Counted from the first letter of the stretch, positions 1 to 8,988 are shown. The stretch: DNA of 64,000 nt from Marinobacterium marinum (GCF_013868415.1 NZ_JACEMT010000055.1:124001-188000), one strand, 5' to 3'. The notes: generated by a model from the sequence alone, not told the origin. A program made the numbers and translations.

Positions 1-998
1 TGTCCCATCTGGGCCGCCCCACTGAAGGTGAGTACGAAGAGCAATACTCGCTGGCACCGGTAGCCGAGCATATCAGCAAGCTGCTGCAGCGCCCGGTACC
101 GCTGGTCAAGGACTGGCTGGACGGTGGCTTCGAGGTGGAAGAGGGTGAACTGGTTCTGCTGGAAAACGTCCGCTTCAATGCCGGCGAGAAAAAGGATGAT
201 GAAGCGCTGTCGCAAAAAATGGCGGCGCTGTGCGACGTCTACGTGATGGACGCTTTCGGGACTGCACACCGTGCCCAGGCTTCGACTCACGGGGTTGCCC
301 GGTTTGCGCCGGTTGCCTGTGCGGGGCCGTTGCTGGCCAAGGAGCTGGAGGCTCTGGCCAAGGCGCTGGACAACCCGGCTCGCCCGATGGCCGCCATTGT
401 GGGTGGCTCCAAGGTATCGACCAAGCTGGAAGTGCTCAATGCACTGTCCGAAAAGTGCGATCAGCTGATCGTCGGCGGCGGTATCGCCAACACCTTCCTG
501 GCCGCTGCCGGCAAGCCGGTAGGCAAGTCTCTGTGCGAGCACGACCTGATTCCGGCCGCCAAGGCGCTGATGGACAAGGTCAACATCCCGCTGCCGGTAG
601 ATGTGGTTGTGGCCAAGGAGTTTGCCGAGTCCGCTGCAGCGATCATCAAGTCTGCCGATGACGTAGCCGACGATGAAATGATCCTGGATATCGGCCCCGA
701 GTCTGCCAAGAACCTGGCGGCACTGCTGACCAGCGCCGGCACCATCATCTGGAATGGCCCGGTGGGCGTGTTTGAATTCGACCAGTTTGGCGAGGGCACC
801 AAGGTCCTGTCGCTGGCCATTGCGGACAGTGCAGGATTCTCGATTGCGGGCGGTGGCGATACCCTGGCGGCGGTGGATAAATACGATATCGCTGATAAGA
901 TCTCCTACATCTCCACCGGCGGTGGCGCCTTCCTGGAGTTCGTGGAAGGCAAGGTGCTGCCGGCGGTTGCCGTATTGGAAGCACGCGCGGCGAAGTAA
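1..998 (+). CDS. pgk: Phosphoglycerate kinase, 5' end outside window
   Basis: Glycolytic/gluconeogenic enzyme transferring phosphate between 1,3-bisphosphoglycerate and ADP in the cytosol. The reading frame is open from base 3 (first residues [13 protein letters not shown], the HLGRP substrate-binding loop), so the N-terminal ~60 residues are missing. Seen in order: [39 protein letters not shown] and the nucleotide-binding GGGDTLAAV near the C terminus. The stop is at 996-998. It lies 33 bp upstream of fba in the same direction, the usual gap/pgk/fba arrangement in Pseudomonas-like bacteria, so the two are probably co-transcribed. Confidence 0.97.
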   Translation, partial: SHLGRPTEGEYEEQYSLAPVAEHISKLLQRPVPLVKDWLDGGFEVEEGELVLLENVRFNAGEKKDDEALSQKMAALCDVYVMDAFGTAHRAQASTHGVARFAPVACAGPLLAKELEALAKALDNPARPMAAIVGGSKVSTKLEVLNALSEKCDQLIVGGGIANTFLAAAGKPVGKSLCEHDLIPAAKALMDKVNIPLPVDVVVAKEFAESAAAIIKSADDVADDEMILDIGPESAKNLAALLTSAGTIIWNGPVGVFEFDQFGEGTKVLSLAIADSAGFSIAGGGDTLAAVDKYDIADKISYISTGGGAFLEFVEGKVLPAVAVLEARAAK

Positions 999-1031
999 GA
1001 TTTTTGATTAACCAATTCAAAGGGTGAAACC

Positions 1032-2096
1032 ATGGCTTTGATCTCCATGCGTCAGCTGCTGGACCATGCCGCCGAATATGGCTACGGCATTCCGGCGTTC
1101 AACGTCAACAACCTGGAGCAGATGCGTGCGATCATGGAAGCGGCGGCCAAGACCGACTCGCCGGTGATCGTGCAGGCTTCTGCCGGTGCGCGCAAATACG
1201 CGGGCTCCAACTTCCTGCGTCACATGATTCTGGCTGCCATCGAAGAGTTCCCGGATGTGCCGGTGTGCATGCACCAGGACCACGGTACCAGCCCGGCGGT
1301 ATGCCAGCGCTCCATTGCCATGGGCTTCTCGTCCGTGATGATGGATGGTTCTCTGGGTGAAGACGGCAAGACGCCCACCGATTACGCCTACAACGTTGAT
1401 GTGACCCGTCGTACTGTTGAGATGGCGCACGCCTGCGGTGTTTCCGTGGAAGGTGAACTGGGCTGCCTGGGTTCTCTGGAAACCGGACAGGCCGGTGAAG
1501 AAGACGGCATCGGTGCCGAGGGTACCCTGACCCACGAGCAGATGTTGACTGACCCGGATGAAGCAGCCGACTTCGTCAAGGCGACCAATGTGGATGCGCT
1601 GGCAATTGCCTGCGGTACTTCCCACGGGGCCTACAAGTTCACCAAGCCGCCAACAGGCGATATCCTGGCGATCGATCGCATCAGGGCGATCCACGAGCGT
1701 ATTCCGACTACCCACCTGGTGATGCACGGTTCCTCTTCCGTACCTCAGGAGTGGCTGGCCGTGATCAACCAGTTTGGTGGCGAGATCCCGGAAACCTACG
1801 GTGTACCGGTTGAGCAGATCGTCGAAGGTATCAAGTACGGCGTGCGCAAGGTCAACATCGATACCGACCTGCGTCTGGCCTCTACCGGTGCCGTGCGTCG
1901 CTTCCTGGCCGAGAACCCGGCCGAATTCGACCCGCGCAAATTCCTCAAGGCGACCATGCAGGCGATGAGCGAAATTTGCATCGCCCGTTATGAGGCCTTC
2001 GGTACTGCCGGTCACGCCAGCAAGATCAAGGCGATTTCGCTGGAAGCGATGTCCGAGCGCTATGAGCGCGGTGAGCTGGACGCCAAGATCAACTGA
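1032..2096 (+). CDS. fba: Class II fructose-bisphosphate aldolase
   Basis: Zinc-dependent aldolase cleaving fructose-1,6-bisphosphate to dihydroxyacetone phosphate and glyceraldehyde-3-phosphate. The 354-residue length is that of the Pseudomonas/Calvin-cycle-type (FbaA/CbbA) class II enzymes. Visible motifs are the metal-binding VCMHQDHG near residue 80, [14 protein letters not shown], the glutamate and histidine ligands in VEGELGCLG and LVMHGSSSV, and NIDTDLRLA in the phosphate site. The ATG at 1032 follows AAGGGTGA at a good distance. A strong terminator follows 21 bp after the stop, closing the pgk-fba unit. Confidence 0.97.
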   Translation: MALISMRQLLDHAAEYGYGIPAFNVNNLEQMRAIMEAAAKTDSPVIVQASAGARKYAGSNFLRHMILAAIEEFPDVPVCMHQDHGTSPAVCQRSIAMGFSSVMMDGSLGEDGKTPTDYAYNVDVTRRTVEMAHACGVSVEGELGCLGSLETGQAGEEDGIGAEGTLTHEQMLTDPDEAADFVKATNVDALAIACGTSHGAYKFTKPPTGDILAIDRIRAIHERIPTTHLVMHGSSSVPQEWLAVINQFGGEIPETYGVPVEQIVEGIKYGVRKVNIDTDLRLASTGAVRRFLAENPAEFDPRKFLKATMQAMSEICIARYEAFGTAGHASKIKAISLEAMSERYERGELDAKIN

Positions 2097-2117
2097 CAGC
2101 CCTGAAACCGCTGTAAG

Positions 2118-2142
2118 AACCCGGCTGTAGCCGGGTTTTTTT
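2118..2142 (+). terminator. Rho-independent terminator of pgk-fba
   Basis: Perfect 8-bp stem AACCCGGC / GCCGGGTT around a TGTA loop, followed by a run of T. It begins 22 bp after the fba stop codon. Confidence 0.93.
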
Positions 2143-2230
2143 ATGGCCGAGGGTTGCGTGGAGGACCTCTGTCTTCTTTTGGAGACTGCGTAAGTTATTG
2201 ATTTTAAATAATCATGAATGTGAATGCAGG

Positions 2231-2270
2231 ATGAATCATGCAAATGGCGACACTTTTGCTCATGATTCAT
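2231..2270. promoter_or_regulatory. Palindrome, candidate activator site (UAS)
   Basis: A perfect 10-bp inverted repeat, ATGAATCATG at 2231-2240 and CATGATTCAT at 2261-2270, separated by 20 bp (about two helical turns). It lies 76-115 bp upstream of the sigma54-like promoter at 2346, where enhancer-binding proteins normally sit. The cognate activator is not recognisable from the sequence. Confidence 0.55.
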
Positions 2271-2345
2271 AGCAGTTTCTGGCTGAACCCGAGATGACTT
2301 TCAAATGATTGTTTTAACTCATTGTTTATAAAGAAAAAATTATTA

Positions 2346-2362
2346 TTGGCACGATACTTGTT
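2346..2362 (+). promoter_or_regulatory. Sigma54 (-24/-12) promoter
   Basis: TTGGCACGATACTTGTT matches the RpoN consensus YTGGCACGRNNNTTGCW at every defined base except one (GT instead of GC in the -12 element), with the exact 10-bp spacing after GG. It lies 36 bp upstream of the small ORF at 2399. Confidence 0.7.
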
Positions 2363-2398
2363 TAGACATACCAGCTGTCACAGAAAGGAGTAAACAGA

Positions 2399-2677
2399 AT
2401 GGTACGTCTGACCCTGGTTTTGACCGTCGTGCTGGCGGTAGTCGGTTTGCCGAAGGCCCTGCAGCCATTATTGTTTCAGAAGGAGCCACGGCTGGTCATG
2501 TTGACCACGGATGAAGACCCGCATTTGCTGAATACCGGGGCACCGGTAAAAGCGGTACCGCAGAGGGCCGAACAGGACCCAAACCTGCTGCTGCCGATAG
2601 AAGTGCTGGAGGCCGGTCCTCAGCTGACCCTGGTACAGCCGTATGCCGAAACACTGATCATGGACCCCCGCAGCTGA
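2399..2677 (+). CDS. Small exported or membrane-anchored protein, unknown function
   Basis: 92 residues. The first ~20 (MVRLTLVLTVVLAVVGLPKA) form one hydrophobic segment that could be a signal anchor or a signal peptide. The rest is soluble, acidic, proline- and leucine-rich and has no cysteine. The ATG has an excellent Shine-Dalgarno (GAAAGGAG, 8 bp away), which supports it as a real gene despite its size. It is monocistronic, with a sigma54-type promoter and an upstream palindrome, so expression is probably conditional. I do not recognise a family. Confidence 0.65.
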   Translation: MVRLTLVLTVVLAVVGLPKALQPLLFQKEPRLVMLTTDEDPHLLNTGAPVKAVPQRAEQDPNLLLPIEVLEAGPQLTLVQPYAETLIMDPRS

Positions 2678-2809
2678 TCTGTCGCGAGGATCATGTATGT
2701 CGGGTCGTGTGTCGTGATCGCAGTTGAGGCCGTTGGGCAGGGGCCCCATGTTGTCCGGGCAGCGGGCAGGTTATCCTAGGCCGGTATTTACGGTTACAAG
2801 GATCCTCCC

Positions 2810-3688
2810 ATGCCCTATCTGATTGCGGTCACCCTGTTGTGGGCCGTTTCATTCAGCCTGATCGGTGAATACCTGGCCGGACAGGTTGACAGCTATTTTG
2901 CCGTGTTGACGCGTGTTGTACTGGCCGGAGCGTTGTTCGTGCCCCTGTTGCGTCCCGCGCGCTTGCCGGCCGGGCTGATGTTGGGGGTGGCCGGATGCGG
3001 TGCGCTGCAGTTCGGCCTGACCTATATCTGCCTTTACCTGTCCTTTGAGCACCTGAGTGTTCCCGAAGTTCTGCTGTTTACCATTTTCACACCGCTGTAC
3101 GTGGCGCTGATCGACAATCTTCTGCAGCGCCGTTTCAGTCTGGCACCGCTGGTGTCGACGCTGGTGGCCGTGATCGGTGCTGCCATTATCCGTTATGACC
3201 AGGTGGGGGCCGGCTTTGTGCAGGGGTTCCTGCTCCTGCAGTTGGCCAATCTGGCGTTTGCCGCCGGTCAGGTGGGTTATGCGCACCTGAGCCAACACTA
3301 TGACCAGGGTGGGCGTCAGGGCTGGCACAGTTTCGGTTTCTTCTTTATCGGGGCTTTTGTATTGGTGCTGCCGGCCTGGCTGCTGCTGGGGAGTACGGAA
3401 AAGCTGCCGCAGACGGGGTTGCACTGGAGCGTGCTGGCCTGGTTGGGACTGGTCGCTTCTGGACTGGGCTTCTTTTTCTGGAATCGTGGCGCCGCCCAAG
3501 TGGATGCCGGTACGCTGGGTATCATGAATAATGCGCTGATTCCGGCGGGACTGGTGGTGAATGTCCTGATCTGGAATCGAGATGCGGATCTGCTGCGCCT
3601 GTTGACGGGTGGCGGGGTGATTCTGGCCGCGATCTGGCTGAATGCCGTATGGCCGCGCTGGTTCCGGCCGGGTTCCAGATGGGTATGA
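2810..3688 (+). CDS. yigM: YigM-type biotin transporter (EamA/DMT superfamily)
   Basis: Ten-helix inner-membrane transporter, 292 residues. Several stretches are those I know from E. coli YigM, which takes up biotin: GEYLAGQVDSYFAVL, VIGAAIIRYDQVGAG, and AAQVDAGTLGIMNN near residue 230. That makes it more specific than a generic EamA carboxylate/amine exporter. The start ATG follows AAGGATCCTCCC. No biotin genes are in the window. It stands alone between the small sigma54-driven gene and a convergent small gene. The specificity is inference from these motifs. Confidence 0.8.
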   Translation: MPYLIAVTLLWAVSFSLIGEYLAGQVDSYFAVLTRVVLAGALFVPLLRPARLPAGLMLGVAGCGALQFGLTYICLYLSFEHLSVPEVLLFTIFTPLYVALIDNLLQRRFSLAPLVSTLVAVIGAAIIRYDQVGAGFVQGFLLLQLANLAFAAGQVGYAHLSQHYDQGGRQGWHSFGFFFIGAFVLVLPAWLLLGSTEKLPQTGLHWSVLAWLGLVASGLGFFFWNRGAAQVDAGTLGIMNNALIPAGLVVNVLIWNRDADLLRLLTGGGVILAAIWLNAVWPRWFRPGSRWV

Positions 3689-3847
3689 CCCCTCCGGTCA
3701 TGCGGATGATGATGGTGAGAAAAGGGAGATGTGAAAAGCCGGATGTCATGGAGTGACGGGCTTTGAAAGGTGGTTAACGGGACTGGCGGTGTGCCCTGGA
3801 GTGGTCGACTGAAGGGGTGGAGGTTTATACTCCACCCCCGCGTCTAC

Positions 3848-4033
3848 TCAGTGCACCAGTGCTGAAGCGCCTGCCAGGGGACGGCGGGGCTTGAACATGC
3901 GCACGATGCTGCGTGCCAGTGACTTGATGCCGTTCATGATGAACTCGGCGCGCTCGCGGCGAGCCTGCTCAACATAGTAATCCACGTCTACCAGACCGTT
4001 TTGTGTCATTACCATGCGATTGAAGTCGGACAT
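3848..4033 (-). CDS. Small basic protein, unknown function
   Basis: 61 residues with a basic C-terminal half (SLARSIVRMFKPRRPLAG) that could form an amphipathic helix; no signal peptide. The ATG at 4033 is preceded on the minus strand by AGGAG. It is divergent from the LysR gene at 4161 across ~130 bp, an arrangement typical of a regulator and its target. The length and the central R-x-x-R pattern recall short DUF1127-like proteins, but I cannot place it in that family. Confidence 0.6.
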   Translation of the reverse strand: MSDFNRMVMTQNGLVDVDYYVEQARRERAEFIMNGIKSLARSIVRMFKPRRPLAGASALVH

Positions 4034-4160
4034 ATTAGAGTAGAGCTCCTGATTTGTAGTGAATTTACAAGGCTTATACTAAGGTCTAACGTCAGAGGCG
4101 ACAAAGGATAGATTTTCAGGCTATAGTTGAAAAAAACTAAACAGTCACAGGAGAGCCATC

Positions 4161-5060
4161 ATCCGTCGCCTGCCACCCCTCAACGCTCTGCGCAGTTTCG
4201 AGTCTGCCGCCCGTAACCAAAGCTTCAACGATGCTGCGGAGGAGCTGTGCGTGACCCCTTCAGCGGTCAGTCATCAGATCAAGTCACTTGAAGAATTTTT
4301 AGGTTTGAAATTGTTTCGACGCGAGCGTCGCCAGGTCAGTCTGACCACGGCCGGAGAACGCTACCTGCCGTCCGTGCAGTTGGCACTGGATGAAGTCGAG
4401 AGTGCTACGCGTCGTTTGATGACGTCGCCCAACCTCAGTGCGGTCAATATCAGTGTGGCTCCGGCCTTCCTCAGCCGCTGGCTGGTCCCGCGCATTACCC
4501 GTTTTCAGGAACAGTATCCGGATGTAGAGCTGAGGTTCAGCGCCACGACCGGTTATGTGGACTTCGAACATTCGGATACTGATATGGCGGTGTACTACGG
4601 GGAAGGGGACTGGCGTGGTGTGGATATCCACTTTCTGCGCCATCTGGCGGCTACGCCCGTGTGCAGCCCGGCCTTGACGGAAGGTGACCGGGGGCTCAGA
4701 GAGCCTCAGGACCTGTTGCACAAGACACTGATTCACGTGACGGGGCGGCAGCAGGAGTGGCGACAGATTCTGCAGCAGCTGGGTGTCCGTGCGACCGGAC
4801 TGACGCGCACCATGTCGTTTTCGAGTACGGCACTGGCCGTGTCGGCAGCCATTGAAGGTATCGGGGTGGCGTTGGCGGATCGGGCGCTGGTTCGGCGGGA
4901 GCTGGATAGCGGTCAGCTGGTAGTACCCTTCGATATTACCCTGGACAAGCCGAAAGGATTTTATTTGGTGTATCAGGAGAAGCGGCAGCTGACTTACGGC
5001 ATGGAAGCCTTCCGTGACTGGATGCTGCTGGAGATGCAGCAGGACCGGCACTCCGGGTGA
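4161..5060 (+). CDS. LysR-family regulator, GcvA-like, with a non-AUG start
   Basis: About 299 residues with an N-terminal winged helix-turn-helix (RRLPPLNALRSFESAARN, then AAEELCVTPSAVSHQIKSLE) and a LysR substrate-binding domain (NISVAPAFLSRWLVPRITRF). The N terminus matches GcvA-type proteins (M-x-RRLPPLNALRAFE), so translation must begin at 4158 or 4161. Both codons are ATC, and AGGAG at 4149-4153 is correctly spaced for 4161. No ATG, GTG or TTG occurs in frame between the TGA at 4128 and the GTG at 4248, which would delete half the HTH. The start is therefore a rare AUC codon or a sequence error. The target is unknown; no gcv genes are nearby. Confidence 0.8.
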   Translation: MRRLPPLNALRSFESAARNQSFNDAAEELCVTPSAVSHQIKSLEEFLGLKLFRRERRQVSLTTAGERYLPSVQLALDEVESATRRLMTSPNLSAVNISVAPAFLSRWLVPRITRFQEQYPDVELRFSATTGYVDFEHSDTDMAVYYGEGDWRGVDIHFLRHLAATPVCSPALTEGDRGLREPQDLLHKTLIHVTGRQQEWRQILQQLGVRATGLTRTMSFSSTALAVSAAIEGIGVALADRALVRRELDSGQLVVPFDITLDKPKGFYLVYQEKRQLTYGMEAFRDWMLLEMQQDRHSG

Positions 5061-5087
5061 GTGCCGGACAGTGATCAGCGTTCGGCT

Positions 5088-5546
5088 TTATTCATCGATG
5101 AACTGCTCGAACTCGGTCATGGTCAGTTTCCACCAGTCGATGGTGTCGTCCAGGTTGTCGCGGCTGACGCCATATTTCAAGTTGACGATCAACTCGACGG
5201 TGGGATCGCCATCGTCATCCAGATACGCCTTGCCATAACGCTTGTTCAGGTTCCAGTCGTTGATCTGCTCAAGGGTTATGTCATAACCGCTCCAGGCGGC
5301 TGAAAACTGAATGTCGGTGCAGTCGCGGTTGTCGTCACAGCCGTAGAAGTAGATGCCGTACTTGCTGCCGTTGATGCGGCCGGTGATCAGGGGATCGCCG
5401 TAGTCATCCTCCTCAAGGGTGGCGGAACCGAACCCTTTGGCCAGCTCGAGAATCTGTTGCGGGTCGGTAGCGTCTACCTGAGAGGCCGCCTGAACGTTGG
5501 CGGCACACAGACCGGCGGTGAGCAGCATTATCGGGATCGCTTTCAT
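5088..5546 (-). CDS. YbjN-domain exported protein
   Basis: 152 residues. A clear signal peptide (MKAIPIMLLTAGLCAANVQA) is followed by a YbjN-type alpha/beta domain (PQQILELAKGFGSATLEED, ITGRINGSKYGIYFYGC, WNLNKRYGKAYLDDDGDPT). YbjN-domain proteins resemble type III secretion chaperones in fold. Periplasmic versions have no assigned activity. The cysteine pair in YGCDDNRDC could form a disulfide. It is convergent with the LysR gene and stands alone. Confidence 0.75.
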   Translation of the reverse strand: MKAIPIMLLTAGLCAANVQAASQVDATDPQQILELAKGFGSATLEEDDYGDPLITGRINGSKYGIYFYGCDDNRDCTDIQFSAAWSGYDITLEQINDWNLNKRYGKAYLDDDGDPTVELIVNLKYGVSRDNLDDTIDWWKLTMTEFEQFIDE

Positions 5547-5682
5547 TCGTCACTCCATGTGTTGATTTCAGCGGATATTATTCCGTATGTGATGCCGGCA
5601 AGATACCCCGAGAGGCAAAGGATTGGAGCATAAGGGGGCGGCAAGGCTAGAATGGGCGCATCACTTATTATGCAGGTGCGTC

Positions 5683-6672
5683 ATGTTGGACAACAGTCAG
5701 CCGTTTTACCAGTTAACTCCGGACCGGGTTATTGATGCTGTCGAATCGCTGGGCCATCTCAGCGACGGGCGTATTCTCGCATTGAACAGTTACGAGAACC
5801 GGGTTTACCAGGTCGGGCTGGATGAGCGCGAGCCGCTGATCGCCAAGTTCTACCGTCCCGAACGCTGGAGCGATGCCCAGATTCTGGAAGAGCATCAGTT
5901 TTGCTTCGAGCTGGCCGAGCAGGAGTTGCCGGTGGTGGCGCCTCTGCGCAATGCCGATGGCGACAGTCTGTTCAGTTTCGAGTCCTACCGGTTTGCGCTG
6001 TATCCGCGCCGAGGTGGTCGAGCCCCCGAGCTGGGTGATCCGGATCATCTGTACCAACTGGGGCAGACGCTGGGCCGCATTCACCTGATGGGAGCGCGAC
6101 ATCCGTTTCAGGCGCGGCCGGTGCTGGATATTCAGAGCTACGGTCGTGACAGCATTGAATTGATCACCGAGGCCTTTATTCCCGTTTCGCTGCGTGCGGC
6201 GTATACCAGTCTGGGGGCCGATCTTCTGGCCGGAATCGAACAATGCTATCGGAATGCAGGCGATGTGCGTCGGATTCGGGTACACGGTGACTGTCACGGC
6301 GGCAATATCCTCTGGCGCGATGATATGCCGAATTTCGTCGACTTCGATGATGCGCGCATGGCACCGGCGATTCAGGATCTGTGGATGCTGTTGACCGGGG
6401 ATGATCGACAGCAGCAACAGTTGCAGTTGTCCGAAGTGCTGGACGGGTATAACGAATTCGCCGAGTTTGATCCTCGCGAGCTGCATCTGGTCGAAGCGCT
6501 GAGAACGCTGCGCATGCTGAACTACAGTGCCTGGCTGGCGCGCCGTTGGGAGGATCCCGCATTTCCGCGCAACTTCCCCTGGTTCAACACGGAGCGCTAC
6601 TGGGGTGAGCACATACTGCAGTTGCGTGAGCAGTTGAGTGCACTGGGTGAACCGCCGCTGCAGCTGCTTTAG
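5683..6672 (+). CDS. srkA: Stress-response kinase SrkA (YihE)
   Basis: Serine/threonine kinase of the aminoglycoside-phosphotransferase fold that protects against stress-induced death in E. coli. The ATG at 5683 (MLDNSQPFYQLTPD) gives 329 residues, matching E. coli SrkA (328). The longer frame from 5623 has no ribosome site. Visible are the N-lobe NSYENRVYQVG and LIAKFYRPERW (catalytic Lys), the catalytic loop RVHGDCHGGNILW and the metal-binding FVDFDDARMAPAIQDLW. DsbA often follows SrkA in other gammaproteobacteria but does not here. Confidence 0.92.
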   Translation: MLDNSQPFYQLTPDRVIDAVESLGHLSDGRILALNSYENRVYQVGLDEREPLIAKFYRPERWSDAQILEEHQFCFELAEQELPVVAPLRNADGDSLFSFESYRFALYPRRGGRAPELGDPDHLYQLGQTLGRIHLMGARHPFQARPVLDIQSYGRDSIELITEAFIPVSLRAAYTSLGADLLAGIEQCYRNAGDVRRIRVHGDCHGGNILWRDDMPNFVDFDDARMAPAIQDLWMLLTGDDRQQQQLQLSEVLDGYNEFAEFDPRELHLVEALRTLRMLNYSAWLARRWEDPAFPRNFPWFNTERYWGEHILQLREQLSALGEPPLQLL

Positions 6673-6705
6673 GGGCAGCTGCAGCAGGTGGTGGAATAAC
6701 CGGGA

Positions 6706-7368
6706 TCAGCGGGGAGGGTCGAGCTGGTTGTTGATGCTGGTATTAACCCTGAACCAGCCGGCAATGCTATAGCGGTCGGTGGTGGCGGGCAGGACCTCGT
6801 GGGGAAACTGCTCGCTGAGGAATATCACCAGTGTGCCCATTTGAGGCACCACGGTTTCGATCACCTTGTCACTGTCTGGTTCTGGCCAGATCAGCAGCTC
6901 GCCGCCCTGCCTGCTGTGCCAGTCCCTGTTGAGGTAGAGTACGGTGGTCAACACCCGGTTGGTTTGGCCGCGAAAAGCATCCAGATGGCGCTTGTAGAAA
7001 GCCCCCGCCCGGTAGTGAGAAAAATGGGCTTCGTAATCGAACAGGCCCATGAACAGGCGTCGGTTCAGTCCTTCGCGCAGCCCTTCCATCCAGTTCAGGT
7101 ATTCGGCTTCGACTGCCTGTTGCTGACCCAGCCAGCGGATCGTGTCACGGCGAATCTCGCCATGCAGCTGGTGGTCCTGTTCACGACCGATTCCGGCGCG
7201 TTGAAACTGTTGGTCATTGAGTGCCTGCAGGTGCCGGTAAAGATTGCCGGTCAGCGTTTCGGGTAGAGCAGAAGGCAGGATAATGTAGCCGTTGTCGACC
7301 AGTGCATCAGCGATCTGGTCGTACAGTCTCTGATGCAGGTCGAGGGTCAGTTCAGGGGGTGAATACAC
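6706..7368 (-). CDS. 2-oxoglutarate/Fe(II) dioxygenase, prolyl-hydroxylase-like
   Basis: 220 residues with the double-stranded beta-helix signature. The first two iron ligands are in KRHLDAFRG (HxD), the distal histidine is in SEQFPHEVLPA, and the 2-oxoglutarate-binding arginine is in TTDRYSIAGWFR. The closest known group is the SM-20/EGL-9/PHD-like bacterial family, which hydroxylates prolines, for example in EF-Tu. The substrate is not shown here. Its start lies 83 bp from the divergent lipoprotein gene at 7452, with an AT-rich promoter region between them. Confidence 0.85.
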   Translation of the reverse strand: MYSPPELTLDLHQRLYDQIADALVDNGYIILPSALPETLTGNLYRHLQALNDQQFQRAGIGREQDHQLHGEIRRDTIRWLGQQQAVEAEYLNWMEGLREGLNRRLFMGLFDYEAHFSHYRAGAFYKRHLDAFRGQTNRVLTTVLYLNRDWHSRQGGELLIWPEPDSDKVIETVVPQMGTLVIFLSEQFPHEVLPATTDRYSIAGWFRVNTSINNQLDPPR

Positions 7369-7451
7369 GTATGCATCCTCCGATTATAGGATGATATTGT
7401 ATACTGTTATTTGCGATAAATGTCACGAAAATGTTTTCATAATGGATATAA

Positions 7452-7865
7452 ATGCCTTCTTTTTCTGTTAAATGGTTGTTTTTGATGGTGCTGGTGCTGG
7501 CGGGCTGCACTGAAGCGGTGTCCGAAGTGCGAACGTTGACCGTGCAGGCCAGTGCTTATAACTCGGTGGCCGCGCAGACCAGTGCAACTCCGACGGTGGC
7601 TGCCTGGGGGGATCGACTGGAGCCCGGCATGAAAGCGGTGGCGGTATCGCGGGATCTGCTGGCCGAGGGGCTGACACGCAATACGTTGATCGAGATCGAA
7701 GGGCTGCCGGGGCAGTACCGGGTGCTGGATAAAATGAACAAGCGCTGGACGCGCAAGATCGATATCTACATGGGCACGGATGTCAAAACCGCACGGGAAT
7801 GGGGTGTGCGAGAGGTTACTATCCGCTGGTTGCCGGTCGCCGATGTTGGGCCGCAAGGGGAGTGA
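7452..7865 (+). CDS. 3D-domain lipoprotein
   Basis: 137 residues. Lipobox LVLAGC gives a lipoprotein attached at Cys19. The mature part has a double-psi beta-barrel '3D' domain: AYNSVAAQT, AAWGDRLEPGMKAVAVSRDL, YRVLDKM and the aspartate-containing KIDIYMG. Related domains form the active site of lytic transglycosylases such as MltA, so a cell-wall role is likely, but there is no separate peptidoglycan-binding domain. Transcription runs on toward yacL, 60 bp downstream. Confidence 0.8.
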   Translation: MPSFSVKWLFLMVLVLAGCTEAVSEVRTLTVQASAYNSVAAQTSATPTVAAWGDRLEPGMKAVAVSRDLLAEGLTRNTLIEIEGLPGQYRVLDKMNKRWTRKIDIYMGTDVKTAREWGVREVTIRWLPVADVGPQGE

Positions 7866-7925
7866 TGTATTATGCGCGTTCTGCGCCTTCGGAGCGCAAC
7901 GGGTGCATGACGAGGTAGGCAAAAC

Positions 7926-8279
7926 GTGGAATATGAATTCAGGCGTGATCTGTACGATCAGCCGGAAGCAGTGGTTGAAATGGAGCAGGCGCTGTTCGGG
8001 CGCTGGCTCAGTGAAGAACTGGCTGAAGACCGGCGGCAGGCTGAACGGGTGTTGCAACAGGCGGAGCAGCTGTTGGTATCGCGTCGTGGCCGGTTTGACT
8101 GGCATGGCCATGAGTTAAGCGTGCGCCTGGACAGCGAGAGCGCCCGTGTCTGGTTGCAGGCCGATGCGGACCCGGATGAGCTGGAAGACGGCTATGGACT
8201 GGCGGACGAGGCCTGTGAAGCGGGCCTGGAAGATTTTATCGGCCTGTTGCGCGGCTGGATCGATTATCTGTCCAATTGA
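7926..8279 (+). CDS. yacL: UPF0231 family protein YacL
   Basis: 117 residues beginning MEYEFRRDLYDQPEAVVEMEQALFG and ending with a GLEDFIGLLRGW helix, the layout of E. coli YacL (MDYEFLRDI...CGVEDFL). The family is small, acidic, cytosolic and functionally uncharacterised. It lies between the lipoprotein and peroxiredoxin genes in the same direction. Confidence 0.85.
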   Translation: MEYEFRRDLYDQPEAVVEMEQALFGRWLSEELAEDRRQAERVLQQAEQLLVSRRGRFDWHGHELSVRLDSESARVWLQADADPDELEDGYGLADEACEAGLEDFIGLLRGWIDYLSN

Positions 8280-8352
8280 GTTATAGGCGCATGGGTGTGG
8301 CCCTGCTACAATCCTGAGTGAAACAGTCAACTATAGACGTGGAGAACACAGC

Positions 8353-8829
8353 ATGAGCATTCAGATCGGCGATCGTATTCCTAATGTAGAACTGCGTGTT
8401 ATGGGCGCTGAAGGGCCTGAAGCCGTGAACACGGCAGATCTTTTTGCCGGCAAGAAAGTCGTATTATTTGCCGTACCGGGCGCGTTCACGCCGGGATGCT
8501 CCAAAACGCATCTGCCGGGTTTTGTCGTCAAGGCCGACGACATCAAGGGCAAGGGCGTGGACAGCATCATCTGCACGGCCGTGAACGATGTCTTCGTCAT
8601 GGATGCCTGGGGCAAGGCTCAGAACGCCGAGGAAATCATCATGCTGGCAGACGGCATCGGTTCTTTTGCCGCAGCACTGGGTCTGGATCAGGACCTGTCG
8701 GGCATCCAGTTCGGTACCCGCAGCCAGCGTTATGCCATGATCGTCAACGACGGTGTGGTTGAGCTGTGCAACATCGATGAAAAGGGCATCGACAAGAGCA
8801 GTGCCGACACCATTCTGGCCGCACTCTAA
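8353..8829 (+). CDS. Peroxiredoxin, Prx5 type
   Basis: 158 residues. Cytosolic thiol peroxidase reducing H2O2 and organic hydroperoxides. The catalytic motif VPGAFTPGCSKTHLPGF contains the peroxidatic cysteine (about residue 49). The conserved Arg is in FGTRSQRYAMIV. A further cysteine in VVELCNID may be resolving. No glutaredoxin domain is fused, so it would use free glutathione/glutaredoxin or thioredoxin. Good ribosome site (GTGGAG) 9 bp upstream. It is closed by a hairpin at 8837. Confidence 0.92.
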   Translation: MSIQIGDRIPNVELRVMGAEGPEAVNTADLFAGKKVVLFAVPGAFTPGCSKTHLPGFVVKADDIKGKGVDSIICTAVNDVFVMDAWGKAQNAEEIIMLADGIGSFAAALGLDQDLSGIQFGTRSQRYAMIVNDGVVELCNIDEKGIDKSSADTILAAL

Positions 8830-8836
8830 GCATGTC

Positions 8837-8860
8837 CATGGGCCGCTTTCGCGGCCCATG
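8837..8860 (+). terminator. Hairpin after peroxiredoxin gene
   Basis: Perfect 10-bp stem CATGGGCCGC / GCGGCCCATG with a TTTC loop, beginning 8 bp after the stop codon. No long T-run follows, so its strength as an intrinsic terminator is uncertain. Confidence 0.6.
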
Positions 8861-8988
8861 TAAGATTCCGCAATACCTTCAGAACAAATGGATCTGAAAA
8901 CCGCCTGCACGATTTTCCTCGCCGCCTAATACTGAAGTGACTTTCAGGTCTACCTGAGAGCTGCTTACTCTCACAGGCGGGAGGTACT

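Noticed and set aside
1017-2270. 417-residue minus-strand open frame
   Set aside because: Antisense shadow of fba; runs across the fba terminator.
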